Source: Ophioceras dolichostomum (taxonomy: Eukaryota > Ascomycota > Sordariomycetes > Magnaporthales > Ophioceraceae). From it: a stretch of DNA of 64,000 nt. The first letter of the stretch is position 1. Each line of letters begins with the position of its first letter. The position numbers were made by a program, and so were the translations under genes. Positions 53,164 through 64,000 of the stretch are shown in pieces. The stretch is from assembly GCA_003049485.1 (NCBI GenBank), contig PYST01000196.1, positions 1-64,000 of the forward strand, in the 5' to 3' direction. A model generated the notes under the pieces. That model saw only the letters and a program-made list of their open reading frames with translations, searched no databases and had not been told where the DNA came from.

Positions 53164-54561
53164 CGCGACAATTTTGCCCTAGGAGAGTCGGGAACACGGC
53201 TGTGTTGGGATGGAAGGAGTCGAACAGGGAGAGACGAGACGAGGGAGCTTTTCGAGCTTTTCGAGCTTGAATAGGGGGTTGCTGGGAGGGACCGAAGGCT
53301 ACTGCAACAGAGGAGGTCGGGGGAAAGACACCAGGCAGCAAAGGTCTACACGACGAAGCACGGGAAAATAAGAATGAACGCGTAATGTTGATGATGATGA
53401 TGCTAGAGCAAACGAAAATAACCACCTAGGCAGCTGTATATTTTTTTCTATGATCCTGTCGACACGAGGCTCCTGATGTCGATCGATGTGCAGGTACAGT
53501 TGTGTCAGAGCTCGGGTAAAGTGGAAATTGTGGGGCCGCTGGATGGACAAGTGGATCACATTTAATGCGCCGGTGGTGGAAATCCGCGGTGCATGACTTC
53601 ATGTCTCCTTTCAACGGCGGCATATCAGAACCATCCGAGCAACCGACCAGATGATCGAGGTCGAGGTCTGGCGCGTTCCTTTTATCGTCTCTCCCACGTG
53701 TTTATAGGATGATGTTCGGAGCCCTAGCATCCCCTCCTGGCTTCCTCTGTCTTTTTGCTATGATCGTTGAACCCAATCACAGAGGACTCGAACTGATGGG
53801 CGGAAATCCTAAGGAAGCGGTCTCCTTGAACGCGGTACCCCTTTGGCCTGGGATGTCCGGCGTCTATTGGCATGCCCCTTCTTGTCTTTATGTTCCGGAT
53901 GATAATCTCGGAGGATATTGCACTGTCCAGCCATCCCAAGTCTCCAAGCGGATGGGACGATGACGGTTGACTTCCACTCTCGCTAGAGTTACTTCCTCGG
54001 GGCAATCTTCACCGAGTCCTGCAATTATAACTCTACCTCCAATTCACCCTTCAAGCATCCCATCACAGCCTGGAATGTAGTCTGCAAGGATTATAGTGGC
54101 TATCGCGTTGAATGGCAGTACATTCATAACCCAGGAACGACTGATCTATTTCCCTTGCACAACAGCTTAAGATTCTTTCTCGTTCCCACCGGCAGGCCAG
54201 CTAGGCCTGCTGGCCAGGTTGTCCAGGGGATTAATCGCCGATTCCGGTTGACCGTGGTTGCAAATTGGAGCCGAAAGACTGGCCCGCCCGACCCCGAACC
54301 CCATCGGCGCGTGGGGTTTCCCCACAGATGGTTCCCCGCATCTTCCCCGATCCGAGCTCCAGCTCGTGTGTACTCAACTGCGAGCCGATTCCTTTGTTTC
54401 TCTTTCCTTCAACCTTCTCCAACTGAAAATAGCCTCTTTGCCTACCCGGTTTGCTATTCATTCCTCTGACCTTTGCAGTCCTGGATCATTAGTGTCCAAC
54501 GTGTAGTTGCTAGAGCCGCTCTCAGAACACACTCAGTGGCGTACTACCCCAACCCTTGACG
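53164..54561. promoter_or_regulatory. Divergent intergenic region (CAP / flavocytochrome b2-type)
   Basis: 1.4 kb between divergent starts. A small GATGATGATG microsatellite lies near 53390. An 84-codon plus frame at 53709-53963 has no recognised features and is not called. Confidence 0.5.
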
Positions 54562-56120
54562 ATGCCCTTATCCGGTGCCGAAGTCGCAAGGCACAACAGC
54601 TCGGAATCCTGCTGGGTGATAGTTCACGGCAAGGCCTACGATGTGACGGAGTTCCTGCCAGAGCATCCCGGCGGCACCAAGATCATTCTCAAGTATGCTG
54701 GCAAAGATGCAACCGAAGAATTCGACCCTATTCACCCTCCAGATACTCTCGACAAGTATCTGCCTGCACAGAAGCACATGGGACCCGTGGATATGTCGAC
54801 GGTAGCTACCGTTGAGAAGAAAGCGGATCCGGAGGAGGAGGAGCGGCTGAAACGGCTCGCCCAGATTCCCTTACTGGAGCAATGCTACAACTTGTTGGAT
54901 TTCGAGGCTGTTGCCCGACGTGTTATGAAGAAGACCGCCTGGGGTTACTACTCGAGTGCTGCCGACGATGAAATCGTAAGTTGAATTACCCTCACTGGCC
55001 GTATCTGTCTTGGGCTTTCAGACGACGAGGTACTGACTGCCCCACACAGACATTGCGCGAGAACCACTCCGCCTTCCACCGGATCTGGTTCCGACCAAAG
55101 ATCCTGATCGACGTCGAGCACGTCGACTGTTCGACGACTATGCTTGGGACCAAGACCGACGCGCCGTTCTACGTTACCGCCACGGCCCTGGGCAAGCTGG
55201 GGAACGCCGAGGGCGAGGTGTGTCTGACCAAGGCGTCGGGCAAGCATAACATTATCCAGATGATCCCCACGCTGGCATCTTGCTCCTTCGATGAGATCAT
55301 GGACGCTGCCGGACCCGGGCAGATCCAGTGGATGCAGCTGTACGTCAACAAGGACCGCGAAGTGACCAAGCGGATCGTCCAGCACGCCGAGCGGAGGGGC
55401 TGCAAGGGGCTCTTCATCACGGTCGATGCGCCGCAGCTGGGTCGTCGCGAGAAGGACATGCGGTCCAAGTTCACCGACCCCGGGACGGACGTCCAGAAGG
55501 GCGAGGTTACAGACAACTCCCAGGGCGCGGCCCGGGCCATCTCGAGCTTCATCGACCCGGCGCTCTCGTGGGCCGACATGCCGTTCTTCCGCAGCATCAC
55601 CAAGATGCCCATCGTGATCAAAGGCGTGCAGCGCGTGGAAGACGTGATCAAGGCGGCCGAGGCCGGGCTGGACGGCGTCGTTCTCTCCAACCACGGCGGC
55701 CGCCAGCTCGAGTTCGCCCGCTCGGGCATCGAGATCCTCGCCGAGACGATGCCGGTGCTGCGCAATATGGGGCTCGACAACAAGATTGAGGTCTACATCG
55801 ACGGCGGCGTGCGCCGCGGCACCGACATCGTCAAGGCTCTGTGTCTGGGCGCCAAGGGCGTCGGCATCGGTCGGCCGTTCCTCTACGCCATGTCGGCGTA
55901 CGGCGTCGCCGGCGTGGACCGCGCCATGCAGCTGCTCAAGGACGAGTTAGAGATGAACATGCGGCTGATCGGCTGCACGACCATCGATCAGCTCAACCCG
56001 TCCCTGCTCGACACGAGGAGCCTCTTCAACCACTCTACCGGGATGCCGGTCGATAACCTGTCGCACTCGGCCTACGACCCGTTAGCCAACCCGCCTCAGC
56101 GGACGGGGGCCAAGCTGTAG
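54562..56120 (+). CDS. Flavocytochrome b2-type FMN-dependent 2-hydroxyacid (L-lactate) dehydrogenase
   Basis: Oxidises L-lactate or a related 2-hydroxyacid and passes electrons through heme b2. Exons 54562-54975 and 55050-56120 give 494 residues; the intron is phase 0. The N-terminal cytochrome b5 domain shows both heme His ligands, in EFLPEHPGG and FDPIHP. The flavin domain shows the family residues: AWGYYSSAADDE, YVTATALGKLG, QLYVNKDRE, TVDAPQLGRRE, the catalytic His/Arg in SNHGGRQLEF, and YIDGGVRRGTD with GIGRPFLYAM for phosphate binding. There is no obvious mitochondrial presequence before the heme domain (MPLSGAEVARHNSSESCWVI). The product ends GAKL, compatible with a type 1 peroxisomal signal. 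Yeast Cyb2 is an intermembrane-space enzyme, so location and substrate may differ; glycolate or mandelate oxidation is an alternative. Confidence 0.92.
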
Positions 56121-57456
56121 CTTGGTATTCGTGCATCTTGCCTCTTCCGTAACACTGGAAGTAAGATTGACACACGAGGCTCGATGTCCTAGATGTACAT
56201 ATTGCATATACGTCGTTTCGATTTCATGACTGCATTTTTTTACCTTAGTTTCCCTGCCTTGGCTGATAGGTACCTAGAGGCAGGTATTGTTATCTGATAC
56301 GAAATAGAGAAAGAGTGGGATCAGCCTCGGTACCATGCCTACATCGAATCGTGTCTTATCATCTATCTCGATTATGTACCTCCATGTAAGCCCTCCGATT
56401 TTACGCATGAGGCGTGGATAATACACGTGAACCATCACCTCTATCGTACAATTAAACGACCAGCCAGAGGTTACAGAATCCCCCGAGTCGGCTCCAGCAG
56501 GTCTTGACCAACAACGGTCTCAAGAGCCCGTGCAGTGGAGTGTTAGCGGTTGTTAGGAGGCGGTTCGGCGGCGTGAGCATGCAACTGCAGTGCAACGGGC
56601 GAGTTTTCCCGGGGTTCGATGACATCAGGATGCACGCACATGCATGTGACCCTTAAATTCTGGGGACCGACCTTCCTGGCTGACCTGCCGGGAATTTTGC
56701 GCCAAATTTCATGTCAGTTACGCCAGCTGTTTTCTGATGCGTCTGATTGTTCGCGCACCATTATAGGCTAGTGGAACGAGACTGACTGTGTTCCTTGCAG
56801 CCTGCCTGCTGCTCACGATGAGTTTTTGAAGCCGTCGTAGCCTACCTAGCTTGCCGCAACGTTCAGTAGCCCGTTACTCATAGGTGACGAGCTGGGGGGT
56901 TGGAGGAGTTGTTCAATGGCCGCCTCTTCGGTTCGAGGCCATCACCTGGTAGGTATTAGGTACGGCTATTGCAGGTCGCCTGACCCGCCAAAACTGGTGG
57001 GATTTTGGCGATGCACAAGGACCAGCTGCTCAATCCCCCCCGCACGTACCAGCGCCGCTCGTTGTTGCAAACCTCACTCGCTCTCTACCTTCTCGGATCT
57101 GTTACTCTTGTTTCTTTCAACCTTCTTGTTCCTTTCTCTTTCCCCCAAAGTGGAGAACTTTTCCGGCCTGGGACGCCTGTTACCTTCTTGTCTTTCGTGC
57201 AGTTATTCACACTCTTATCTTCGCAATCCTCTATTTTTCTCTCCCCTGCCGCTTCTCCAGGGGAAAAAGCGAGAATGAAAATGGGGCAGTCCTAGCTTCT
57301 CGCAATCCGCCCTTCCTCGGTCGCCATTGGCGAGACTCGGCACATCAAAACCTCACGTAAACAACAAAAAAACAACCAAAAGAGAGCGGGGGAAGAATTC
57401 GAATCCTGCGGCTGTCCGGTTGCGACCTGACTCTAGCCCACGAGGGCAATGAAGCG
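56121..57456. other. Intergenic region upstream of Rab gene
   Basis: 1.3 kb. It ends in long pyrimidine tracts (about 57060-57260) typical of fungal promoters and leaders. Frames at 56916-57295 lie in those tracts and are not called. Confidence 0.5.
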
Positions 57457-58836
57457 ATGTCGTCCCTCGAGGCTAAGATCGTGGTGGTCGGCTCGCAGGG
57501 GGTGGGGAAGACTTCGCTGGTAATGCGATATGTCAAGGGTGCTTTCAACCCCAGCCAGATCGCGTCCACGGTTGGGGCGAGCTTCCTGACGAAGCGCGTC
57601 GTGGACAATGATACAGACACGGTGGTGAGACTGCAAATATGGGACACCGGTATGTGATCTCGGGCAATTCCCTTCATTACTGAGAAGACAGAGGGATGGT
57701 GATACTTCGTGTCTCCCAAGGCCGGAGATAGGTCCCTGTTGTGGTCGACCAACTGACACATCCCGTCCTATCCTCCCCACCTGTCGACTAGCCGGGCAAG
57801 AGAGATTCAGGTCAATATCGAAGCTGTAAGCTGATACTACATTCTCTCAACTCTCCACTAAAATATAGCGGGAGTGCTAACCATTACATAACCACCCTCT
57901 CTCAGGTACTATCGGGGCGCGAACGCCTGCGTCCTCGTCTACGACATCACCAACGCGAACAGCTTCGCCGAGATGGGCATGTGGTTGAGGGAGCTGCGCC
58001 GGAACCTGCCCGCCGACATCGTCCTACACGTCGTGGGCACCAAGGCCGACATCGTCGCGCGAGAACCCGCCCGCCGCGAGGTGCCCTTCGAGCGCTGCAT
58101 AGCCTACGTGGCCGAGAACCTGGCGCCGGGTCAGAGCAGCACGCCGCCGCCGACCGCGACACCGCTGTTCCCGACACCGCTATCGGACGTGCCCGGAGGC
58201 GGCGTCACGCCGTTCTCGTCGACTGTAGGAGGAGGAGGATCGGGAATAGGGAGCGCAGCAGCCGGGGGCCCCGCCGCGTCGTCCAGCAGCTTCGCAATGC
58301 CCCCGCCGCCACCACCACTACCGCTGCCGTTCCTGCAGGGCGGCGGCGCCGAGCCGCGCAGCCCCAGCTCGAAGCGCAGCAGCGGGTTCTGGGGCATGGA
58401 GGTCGGCTGGGACGCGTGCCACGAGATATCGGCCGAGAGCGGCGAGGGCGTCGAGGAGGTCTTCCGCGTGGTGACGCGCAAGCTGGTCGAGCAGAACCGC
58501 CGCATGCAGCAGGCCCTGCTGGCCGCCACGGCGTCGCCGGGCGCCATGTCCGTGGGGGGCGGCGGTGGAGCGGGCGGCGGCGGCGGGGACGGGGCTGGTG
58601 GTGGCTACGGCGGCGCCGATGGCGCGGACGGCGGTGGGCCTGGCGGTTCTGCTGTTGCGGGGTACTTCGACGGCATGAACACGCGCGGCAGCTTCCGCGT
58701 TGGCAGGGACCGGCGGAGCTGGATCTTCTCGCCTGGCTTCTCGCCTGTGGTTACGGTCGAGAGGGCCGGCGGCGCGGCGGGGACGGGTGCGGAGGGCGTG
58801 GAGGACCACGGGCCGCAGAGACGGAGATGCTGCTGA
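57457..58836 (+). CDS. Rab-family small GTPase with large low-complexity insertions
   Basis: Membrane-trafficking switch protein. Exons 57457-57649, 57792-57825 (only 34 nt) and 57906-58836 give 385 residues; a normal Rab has 200-230. G1 is GSQGVGKTSL, the effector loop Thr is in ASTVGASFLTK, G3 WDTAGQERF is assembled across the first intron, and RSISKLYYRGANACVLVYDI crosses the second. G4 is GTKAD and G5 is ISAES. Between G4 and G5 sits a ~70-residue Pro/Gly/Ser insertion (including PPPPPP), and after G5 a Gly-rich tail with GGGGG runs. The product ends CC, a geranylgeranylation signal. The core is closest in feel to the Rab5/Rab21/Rab24 branch, but I do not assign a subfamily. The insertion keeps frame and splicing looks sound, so it is probably functional. 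Confidence 0.88.
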
Positions 58837-59545
58837 GATGCTGCTGAGAATCTGAGACCGAGGTAGCCTGGCCTGCATCCACTATTTCAACGAATTTGTG
58901 AGTGATCGGAACAGGGATCGCGGTCTGCAGCTCGCGTGCGGATTTTTACTTTTTCTTCACTTTTTTTTTTCTTTTCCCGTTTCCCCTTTTCTCCGTCTTG
59001 CTCTATCTGGCATTGTATTTGCGTGCGGTATGTTGCATTTACAGTCGGGCATTGTTTTCAGGTCTCATTATAGGCGGCCATCATAGTTTCAGGGAGGTCC
59101 ATGGCAGGAAAGGCGTTGGGATTTGGAGACCTTGGTTGTGGATGGGTTAAGACACAGTTAGTTTGGGAAGTATGATTGTCATTGGCGCATACATACATGT
59201 CATCTTTAGTCGTAATGAATCTCCATGCAAGCTGCAATGACACATACAGCACGCTTTGAGACTGTTTTCGAACCTGTATTCCAAACTTCGCCTTTTCTCT
59301 CTGTACCCGGTTCCATTGGGAGCCTTGCAGGTGCACCTGCAGGTGTGGGTCGACGCCAGGCAGAATTATCTTATCCATCTTATCAGCAATCCCACCACCC
59401 CTCAGCAACTTTTTCCTCTACACCTTACGACACTCGGATGACTTCTCACATCTCGCCCGTATGTTAAATAAAAGCCCGAGGTCTTGTTTCTCGAGTCAGG
59501 GGCCTCTCAGGTATTTACAGAGACCGAAAACGACCAGATTCGACC
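58837..59545. other. Intergenic, Rab 3' flank to DOHH promoter
   Basis: No credible gene. Contains a T-rich tract near 58945-58975, and short frames on both strands that lack protein-like features. Confidence 0.5.
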
Positions 59546-60628
59546 ATGGCGGCGTCATCGGCGGAAGTCTCAACGTCGTCGTCCGCTGTCGACCCCACCA
59601 TTCTTGCGCTGCGCAAGACGCTCGGCTCCGAGGACAGCCCTCTCGCGCAGAGATTCCGCGCCCTCTTTTCGCTCAAGCATATGGCAAGGAATTCCACGGG
59701 CGAAGCTTCTCTAGCCGCCATCGACGCCATCGCGGCCGCATTCACGTCGCCCTCCGCCCTTCTCAAGCACGAGCTTGCCTACTGTCTCGGCCAAACGGCG
59801 AACCCCGCCGCCGAATCATACCTCAAAGATGTCTTGTCGAACATAGAGGAGGACCCGATGTGTCGGCATGAGGCGGCGGAGGCACTGGGTGCCTTGGGGA
59901 ACAATGAAAGCCTCGAAATCCTACGTCGCTTCAGGGACCGGCCTGGCGAGCAGGTTGTCATCACCGAGACGTGCGAGATCGCCATCGACAGGATAGTGTG
60001 GGAGAACTCAGAACAGAGGAAGTTGGAGAAGCTGAAACAGAGGTTAGCCCTACCTTTCCCTTCCGACTTCGTTTTCACAGTCGAGTGTCAGTACATCCGA
60101 ACCCGTTTGCTAACGTCCACCAGTGACTTCGCCTCGGTCGACCCGGCCCCACCAATGCCCGAGGACGTGCGGTCCGTTGAAGAGCTGGGCAGCGCCCTCA
60201 TGGACACCACGCTCCCCCTATTCCGCCGATACCGTGCCATGTTCGCTCTGCGGGACCTCGCGTCGCCGCCCGATCTCCCAACCGCGGTGCCTGCGGTCCT
60301 GGCGCTCGCGCGAGGGTTCGAGGACGGGTCCGCGCTCTTCCGCCACGAGATCGCCTTTGTCTTCGGCCAGCTGTCGCACCCAGCTTCGATCCCTGCGCTG
60401 ACAGCGGCGTTGAGTAATCTTCAGGAGGCTAGCATGGTTAGGCACGAGGCAGCCGAGGCGCTCGGCAGTCTCGGTGAGGAGGAAGGCGTCGAGGAGACGT
60501 TGAGGAAATTCCTTGATGATGAGGAGGTTGTAGTGCGCGACAGCTGCATCGTAGCGTTGGACATGGCCGAGTATGAGAAGAGTGGCCAGGCCGAGTATGC
60601 TCTGATTCCCGAGGTTGCGACAGCCTGA
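59546..60628 (+). CDS. LIA1: Deoxyhypusine hydroxylase
   Basis: HEAT-repeat di-iron enzyme that completes hypusine synthesis on translation factor eIF5A. The start is MAASSAEVSTSSSAVDP. All four His-Glu metal-binding motifs are visible in two pairs: LLKHELAYCLGQ, CRHEAAEALGALG, LFRHEIAFVFGQ and VRHEAAEALGSLG, one pair in each half of the symmetrical superhelix. The frame is open across 59546-60628 (360 codons). A probable intron at 60043-60123 (GTTAGC...CACCAG, 81 nt) lies between the halves; removing it joins LEKLKQ to SDFASVDPAPP and gives 333 residues, the usual length. Because the intron is a multiple of three without a stop, retention would add 27 residues instead of breaking the frame. 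Tail-to-tail with RPA12, 211 bp apart. Confidence 0.94.
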   Translation: MAASSAEVSTSSSAVDPTILALRKTLGSEDSPLAQRFRALFSLKHMARNSTGEASLAAIDAIAAAFTSPSALLKHELAYCLGQTANPAAESYLKDVLSNIEEDPMCRHEAAEALGALGNNESLEILRRFRDRPGEQVVITETCEIAIDRIVWENSEQRKLEKLKQRLALPFPSDFVFTVECQYIRTRLLTSTSDFASVDPAPPMPEDVRSVEELGSALMDTTLPLFRRYRAMFALRDLASPPDLPTAVPAVLALARGFEDGSALFRHEIAFVFGQLSHPASIPALTAALSNLQEASMVRHEAAEALGSLGEEEGVEETLRKFLDDEEVVVRDSCIVALDMAEYEKSGQAEYALIPEVATA

Positions 60629-60839
60629 TGATCATGATTCTTTCCTTATGTGGCGTTGTCTCGTCCTGCGCATTGCCGTTCCGAATGTCTTTTCCCAACC
60701 AAAAGTAATGGGGTACCTCTGATCAAATACAAATACCGATTTTTTCTTCTTGGATTTCGGGGTATCAAATTATCTATCTGTATCATTCAACTTGGAAAAG
60801 GCCAGAAAATTGCCGTACTCTCACAAAGCATGGCAGCAA

Positions 60840-61421
60840 TCAATTGTTCTCTGCCCATCTGAAATCACGATCCGTCTTGTCAGTCCTGAACACAACAGGT
60901 CAAGAACTAACGCATCTGAGCTCACATACCTGTTCCCACATGGGCAGTTGTAAAAAATTGTTGATCCCTCATCAGCACTTCGCAGCTGGACGGCAGAAAA
61001 CCTGACCTCAGTCCTTCCGCACTTTTCGCACAGTTTGTCCGTCCAGGCCTCGGTCTGGATCTTGTGAGCCTCGACATTCTGCACCGAGGACAGCTGGCGG
61101 CGCAGTGGTGACGGGAAGTCGGCCGGAGTGGTCTTCGTGATGATCGTCCTGGCGGGCGTATCTGATCGCAAACATCCAGTCAATTTTCTCCCCTCTCATT
61201 TCCGTCCCCAAGCAATGAGCCTGGGAGTGACATTCTTAAGACTTCTGTCTTCCTCTCAAATATCTCGCGCCAACCAACAGCGAGTTTTATGTTAGGCCGC
61301 TCATACCTTTGTTCTCTGCACCGCAACATTCACAGATGAGAATGTTTTTCACGTTGCCTTTCGACGCTGGTAAGAGATTACCGCAGTCTGTGCAAAACAC
61401 GAGGGTGCCGATTGCTGCCAT
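60840..61421 (-). CDS. RPA12: RNA polymerase I subunit RPA12 (A12.2)
   Basis: Small zinc-ribbon subunit of RNA polymerase I that supports RNA cleavage and termination. Three exons (61307-61421, 60930-61161, 60840-60858) give 121 residues, normal length. The N-terminal ribbon is CTDC...CECC. The C-terminal TFIIS-like ribbon has CEKCGRTE and the catalytic LRSADEGSTIFY, and the last tiny exon (19 nt) supplies WAENN-stop, the usual polymerase ribbon ending. One oddity: the last metal pair reads C-P-C (NCPCGNR) rather than the usual C-x2-C. The splice junction does not explain it because both Cys lie in exon 2. Divergent from the SCC2 gene, 519 bp between starts. Confidence 0.9.
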
Positions 61422-61940
61422 GGCGCCGCCTGTGCGAAGGAGTGAACTTTTGGCTTAAAACGGTGGAATTTTCCGAAGACTGTGTTCACCACAGAATCTT
61501 CTTTTTTTTCTCTTCCTCCCTTGCGTTTGCCGGAAGCTTTAACTTCCAGGTACAACTTCTGTGCCAAGCTTCAAGCTGGTTCGCGGGGGTCACACAACCA
61601 CGAGTTTGTGGGGCGGCGCGCAACCAAACAGCCAATCAGTGACCAAGATGTGGGCCACAACTTTGCAAGGCTGGGGGAGCGAACACCCACCTTCCACCAC
61701 CACTTTGGGACGAGAGCTCTGCGGCGAAGCCCTCAAAAAACCCAGAGCGAGCGCAAATCCAACTGTCGTTTCGGCACCGTCGCCACCACACTTCCCGCCG
61801 TCGTCGCTTGACCTACTCCACAGATCGCCCTGATTGCTCTGATCAGTTCGCCCGGTCGGAAATGCCAATGGTGCTGCAGTCTTTGAGGGGCGTCACTCTC
61901 GTTCGAGCCATGAGCTGTTGATTCTTGGTCGCCTTCCACC
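61422..61940. promoter_or_regulatory. Divergent promoter region (RPA12 / SCC2)
   Basis: 519 bp between divergent ATGs. Frames at 61482-61868 on both strands are not credible genes. Confidence 0.5.
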
Positions 61941-64000
61941 ATGGCAAGTCGACCGTTTGACAGCCAGGGCGGCCCCGCCGATGGCGAGATGGACCCCGAT
62001 CCTGGAGCACCCCCTCGGAGGTTTACTAGGCCGTTTACTCTTTACGAGGCGCTCCCGTTTTCCCCTTTCACGTCGGGTTTGCATGACTTCTCCAGTGAGT
62101 GAGCCGCCTCCAGTCGCCAGTGCTCCCCCAGCTTTCGCACAGCTCTCGCGCAGCTTCTTTTCCCCCCGTCCTTTCATCGCTGTATCTCAGGGGGCCCGGT
62201 CTTACCTCTTCGTCCGTTCAGGCACCATCCCACTGCCGATGATAGGAGTCGGCTTACCCGCGTCCGAAATCACCGACTCCTCTCCTCGTGAGGACTATGA
62301 TCTCCTTAATCAGGAATCCTCACAGTTGTCAGGTCCCTCGAAGCGCCTCGACCACGCACTAGAGCAAGTTCAGAGACTACTCGGCCCGAACAGGGTCACA
62401 GAACTGTATGTTCAAATGTTGGAACTACGCCATGCGACTGGCCTATTTGGCTAACCCCCAGCTCCACCTTCCAGCACCTTTCGGAAGGCCCCGAAGGCGT
62501 CACCGAATGCGAACCTCCTCCCTGCGTCTTCCAGCGTCGCTACCAAACTCTCGCCCTTCGCGAAACTAGTGCTAGACAACACAAATGTTGCATACCGACA
62601 CCCGACACCGGACTCCTCAGTTCCACCAGAAACCCAGACCAAGGTGTCCTCGCCGGTTTTGCCTAAGAAACAGAGGTCTCCCGTTATGCGCAAGTCGGAC
62701 CCGCCGAAGGCCAAAAGCACGCTCCACACGGCGACAAACAAAAAGGCGCACGCCCAAAACGCGGCGAGACTCGAGATCAATATCTCGCCCCTGCCGCAAC
62801 CGAAACCTCACCCGCCTTCACCAGCCCCTTCGGTCCCTCCAATACCGACGCCTACCCCTGTTGTTGCGGATGGAGCTGCCTCTGTCGTTGTAGATGGAAC
62901 TGCTCAGCTCTCTCGATCCCCAAGCGAAGCGGCACCTCCGCCGCCACCAGCACCTCCCCGTCCCCAGTCAGCCACCCCCGCCAGGTCGACGTCCCTTGAG
63001 ACGGGAGCTGAGACACCCATTCCCCCAGCCGGCACCCCTGTGCTGAAGTCGCCCTCGGTCGGCCGAGAAGTCTTTAGGGTGGACATTTCGGCCAAGGCAA
63101 AAGAGGACAAAGATCAGTATGTCGACATGAAGGATCTCATATACGAGCCCACAAGCCTATCAGAACGGAGGCAGACGCAAGATGGGTACGGCGAGTCCCA
63201 AGACGTGTACGGTCTGGACTTAGACCAGCAGCAGAAGTCAAGGGCTGCTTTTCAGGAGCTGTGCCGGCATTTCGGTGAGATCTTTGCGGCTGAGGGGAAT
63301 CTCTCCACACAGCCTAGCGCCCGGCAATTGGTGACCGTCACCAACGACGGGGTGCCCACGATCACGACCCAGGCCCAGCAGAAGGCCTACACCCTGGTCG
63401 AGAAGGCTATCGAGCTGCGGTGCTTCTCTGATGCCCCCGTAGACGACCTCCTGCACATCCAAAAGCTGAGCGAGGGCGCCCTGAAGCATGCCGAAGGGCT
63501 GGAGGTCAAGGTTGACGAGGAGTGGGGTGCCGGAGATGTGGCGACGTGGGCGACTCAGCTGCCAGAGATAGATAACGGCTTGAGGGCGGCTCGTACCTCC
63601 CTCAAGATCATGTCCGGTGGGCGGGAAGACCGACAGCTCTACTCCGAGGACACGATCCAGTTGGCCGTCGACGTCTTCAAGCGTGTGGTGGACGGCATTG
63701 TCGTGCCCGTCACCGAGCTAAGGCACTCTGGGCCGACAGAAAGGCTGTTCGGCCTCATCACGAGCCACAAAAGGCTCGTACTCTCGGTCTTCACGAGCTG
63801 CCAGCGACTCTACTCACTCATGGCGTCCCTCGTGTCCACCATCGATCTTTCGGACACAGTCATGAGCACATTGGAATTTCTGTCCACGCGCATGATCTTC
63901 GTCGAGAATGCGCAGAGCGACCGAGAGTCCGTCCTAGGCACGCAAAAGTTCGACGGCCTGCGATATGTCGCGATGGACATGCTCTCCCAGATTTTCCTCC
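61941..64000 (+). CDS. SCC2: Cohesin loading factor SCC2/Mis4 (NIPBL family), 5' part
   Basis: Loads cohesin onto chromosomes together with Scc4; nuclear. Only the N-terminal part is present and the frame runs off the window. Exon 1 61941-62094 starts MASRPFDSQGGPADGEMDPD and has the LYEALPFSPFTSGLHDF segment. Exon 2 is 62222-62405 (DYDLLNQESSQLSGPSKRLD, ALEQVQRLLGPNRVTEL). Exon 3 runs from 62475. Its start was chosen because the second of two nearby AG acceptors keeps the long downstream frame. A Pro/Ser-rich linker is followed by the first helical repeats (YVDMKDLIYEPTSLSERRQT, RQLYSEDTIQLAVDVFKRVV, TIDLSDTVMSTLEFLSTRMI, GTQKFDGLRYVAMDMLSQIF), which match the fungal Scc2/Mis4 pattern. The assignment is by recognition of that pattern; the rest of the HEAT superhelix lies outside the window. 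Confidence 0.8.

Noticed and set aside
53709..53963. 84-codon frame in the CAP/flavocytochrome spacer
   Set aside because: No recognisable features, and it sits in a divergent promoter region.
42447..56120. Secondary metabolite cluster suggested by a beta-lactamase-like gene and a flavocytochrome
   Set aside because: No polyketide, peptide or terpene synthase, transporter or cluster regulator is present; the two genes are far apart and one is broken.
56916..57295. Hydrophobic-looking frames upstream of the Rab gene
   Set aside because: They come from long pyrimidine tracts (Phe/Leu/Ser codons) typical of fungal promoters and leaders, not a membrane protein.
59058..59408. 116-codon minus frame downstream of the Rab gene
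   Set aside because: No protein-like pattern; lies in the Rab 3' flank and DOHH promoter.

Overview
The window is a piece of a filamentous ascomycete genome, most likely a Sordariomycete. Genes are split by short (about 50-120 bp) GT-AG introns, third positions are GC-rich, and the products are typical fungal nuclear and mitochondrial proteins. There are no bacterial operons, tRNAs or rRNAs. One assembly gap (48 Ns, next to a 17-base G run) lies at 20561-20608. All exon models were read by eye from splice consensus, frame continuity and protein family knowledge; no alignment was run.

Left core block (1-17 kb): the 3' part of a dipeptidyl-peptidase V-like S9 peptidase, a four-helix MARVEL-like membrane protein, mitochondrial NADPH:adrenodoxin reductase, electron transfer flavoprotein alpha (convergent with the reductase), a SWI3/RSC8-type chromatin remodelling subunit, and carnitine acetyltransferase with both a mitochondrial-type leader and a peroxisomal AKL end. 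Right core block (51-64 kb): cyclase-associated protein CAP/Srv2, a flavocytochrome b2-type 2-hydroxyacid dehydrogenase, a Rab GTPase with large insertions, deoxyhypusine hydroxylase, RNA polymerase I subunit RPA12 and the start of the cohesin loader SCC2/Mis4.

Between them (about 17-51 kb) lies an accessory island with long gene-poor stretches, tandem repeats, decayed gene copies and dispersed TACCTAGGTA-type palindromes. Its intact genes look like regulated cell death and self/non-self recognition machinery: a HeLo-like/pseudokinase protein divergent from a NACHT-ankyrin-kinase-ankyrin protein; a TPR-CHAT protease divergent from a caspase-fold (p20) protease; and, convergent with the caspase gene, a protein whose layout matches the fungal gasdermin-like (RCD-1/HET-Q) family. 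A six-helix membrane protein with a large ankyrin domain closes the island.

The main proposal is that 31.9-41.3 kb is a protease/gasdermin-like cell death module with two candidate caspase-fold activators, next to a second, MLKL-like NLR/HeLo-pseudokinase pair at 21.8-28.3 kb. The graveyard between them holds decayed copies of an unnamed gene family and of the NLR's ankyrin tail, suggesting fast gene turnover.
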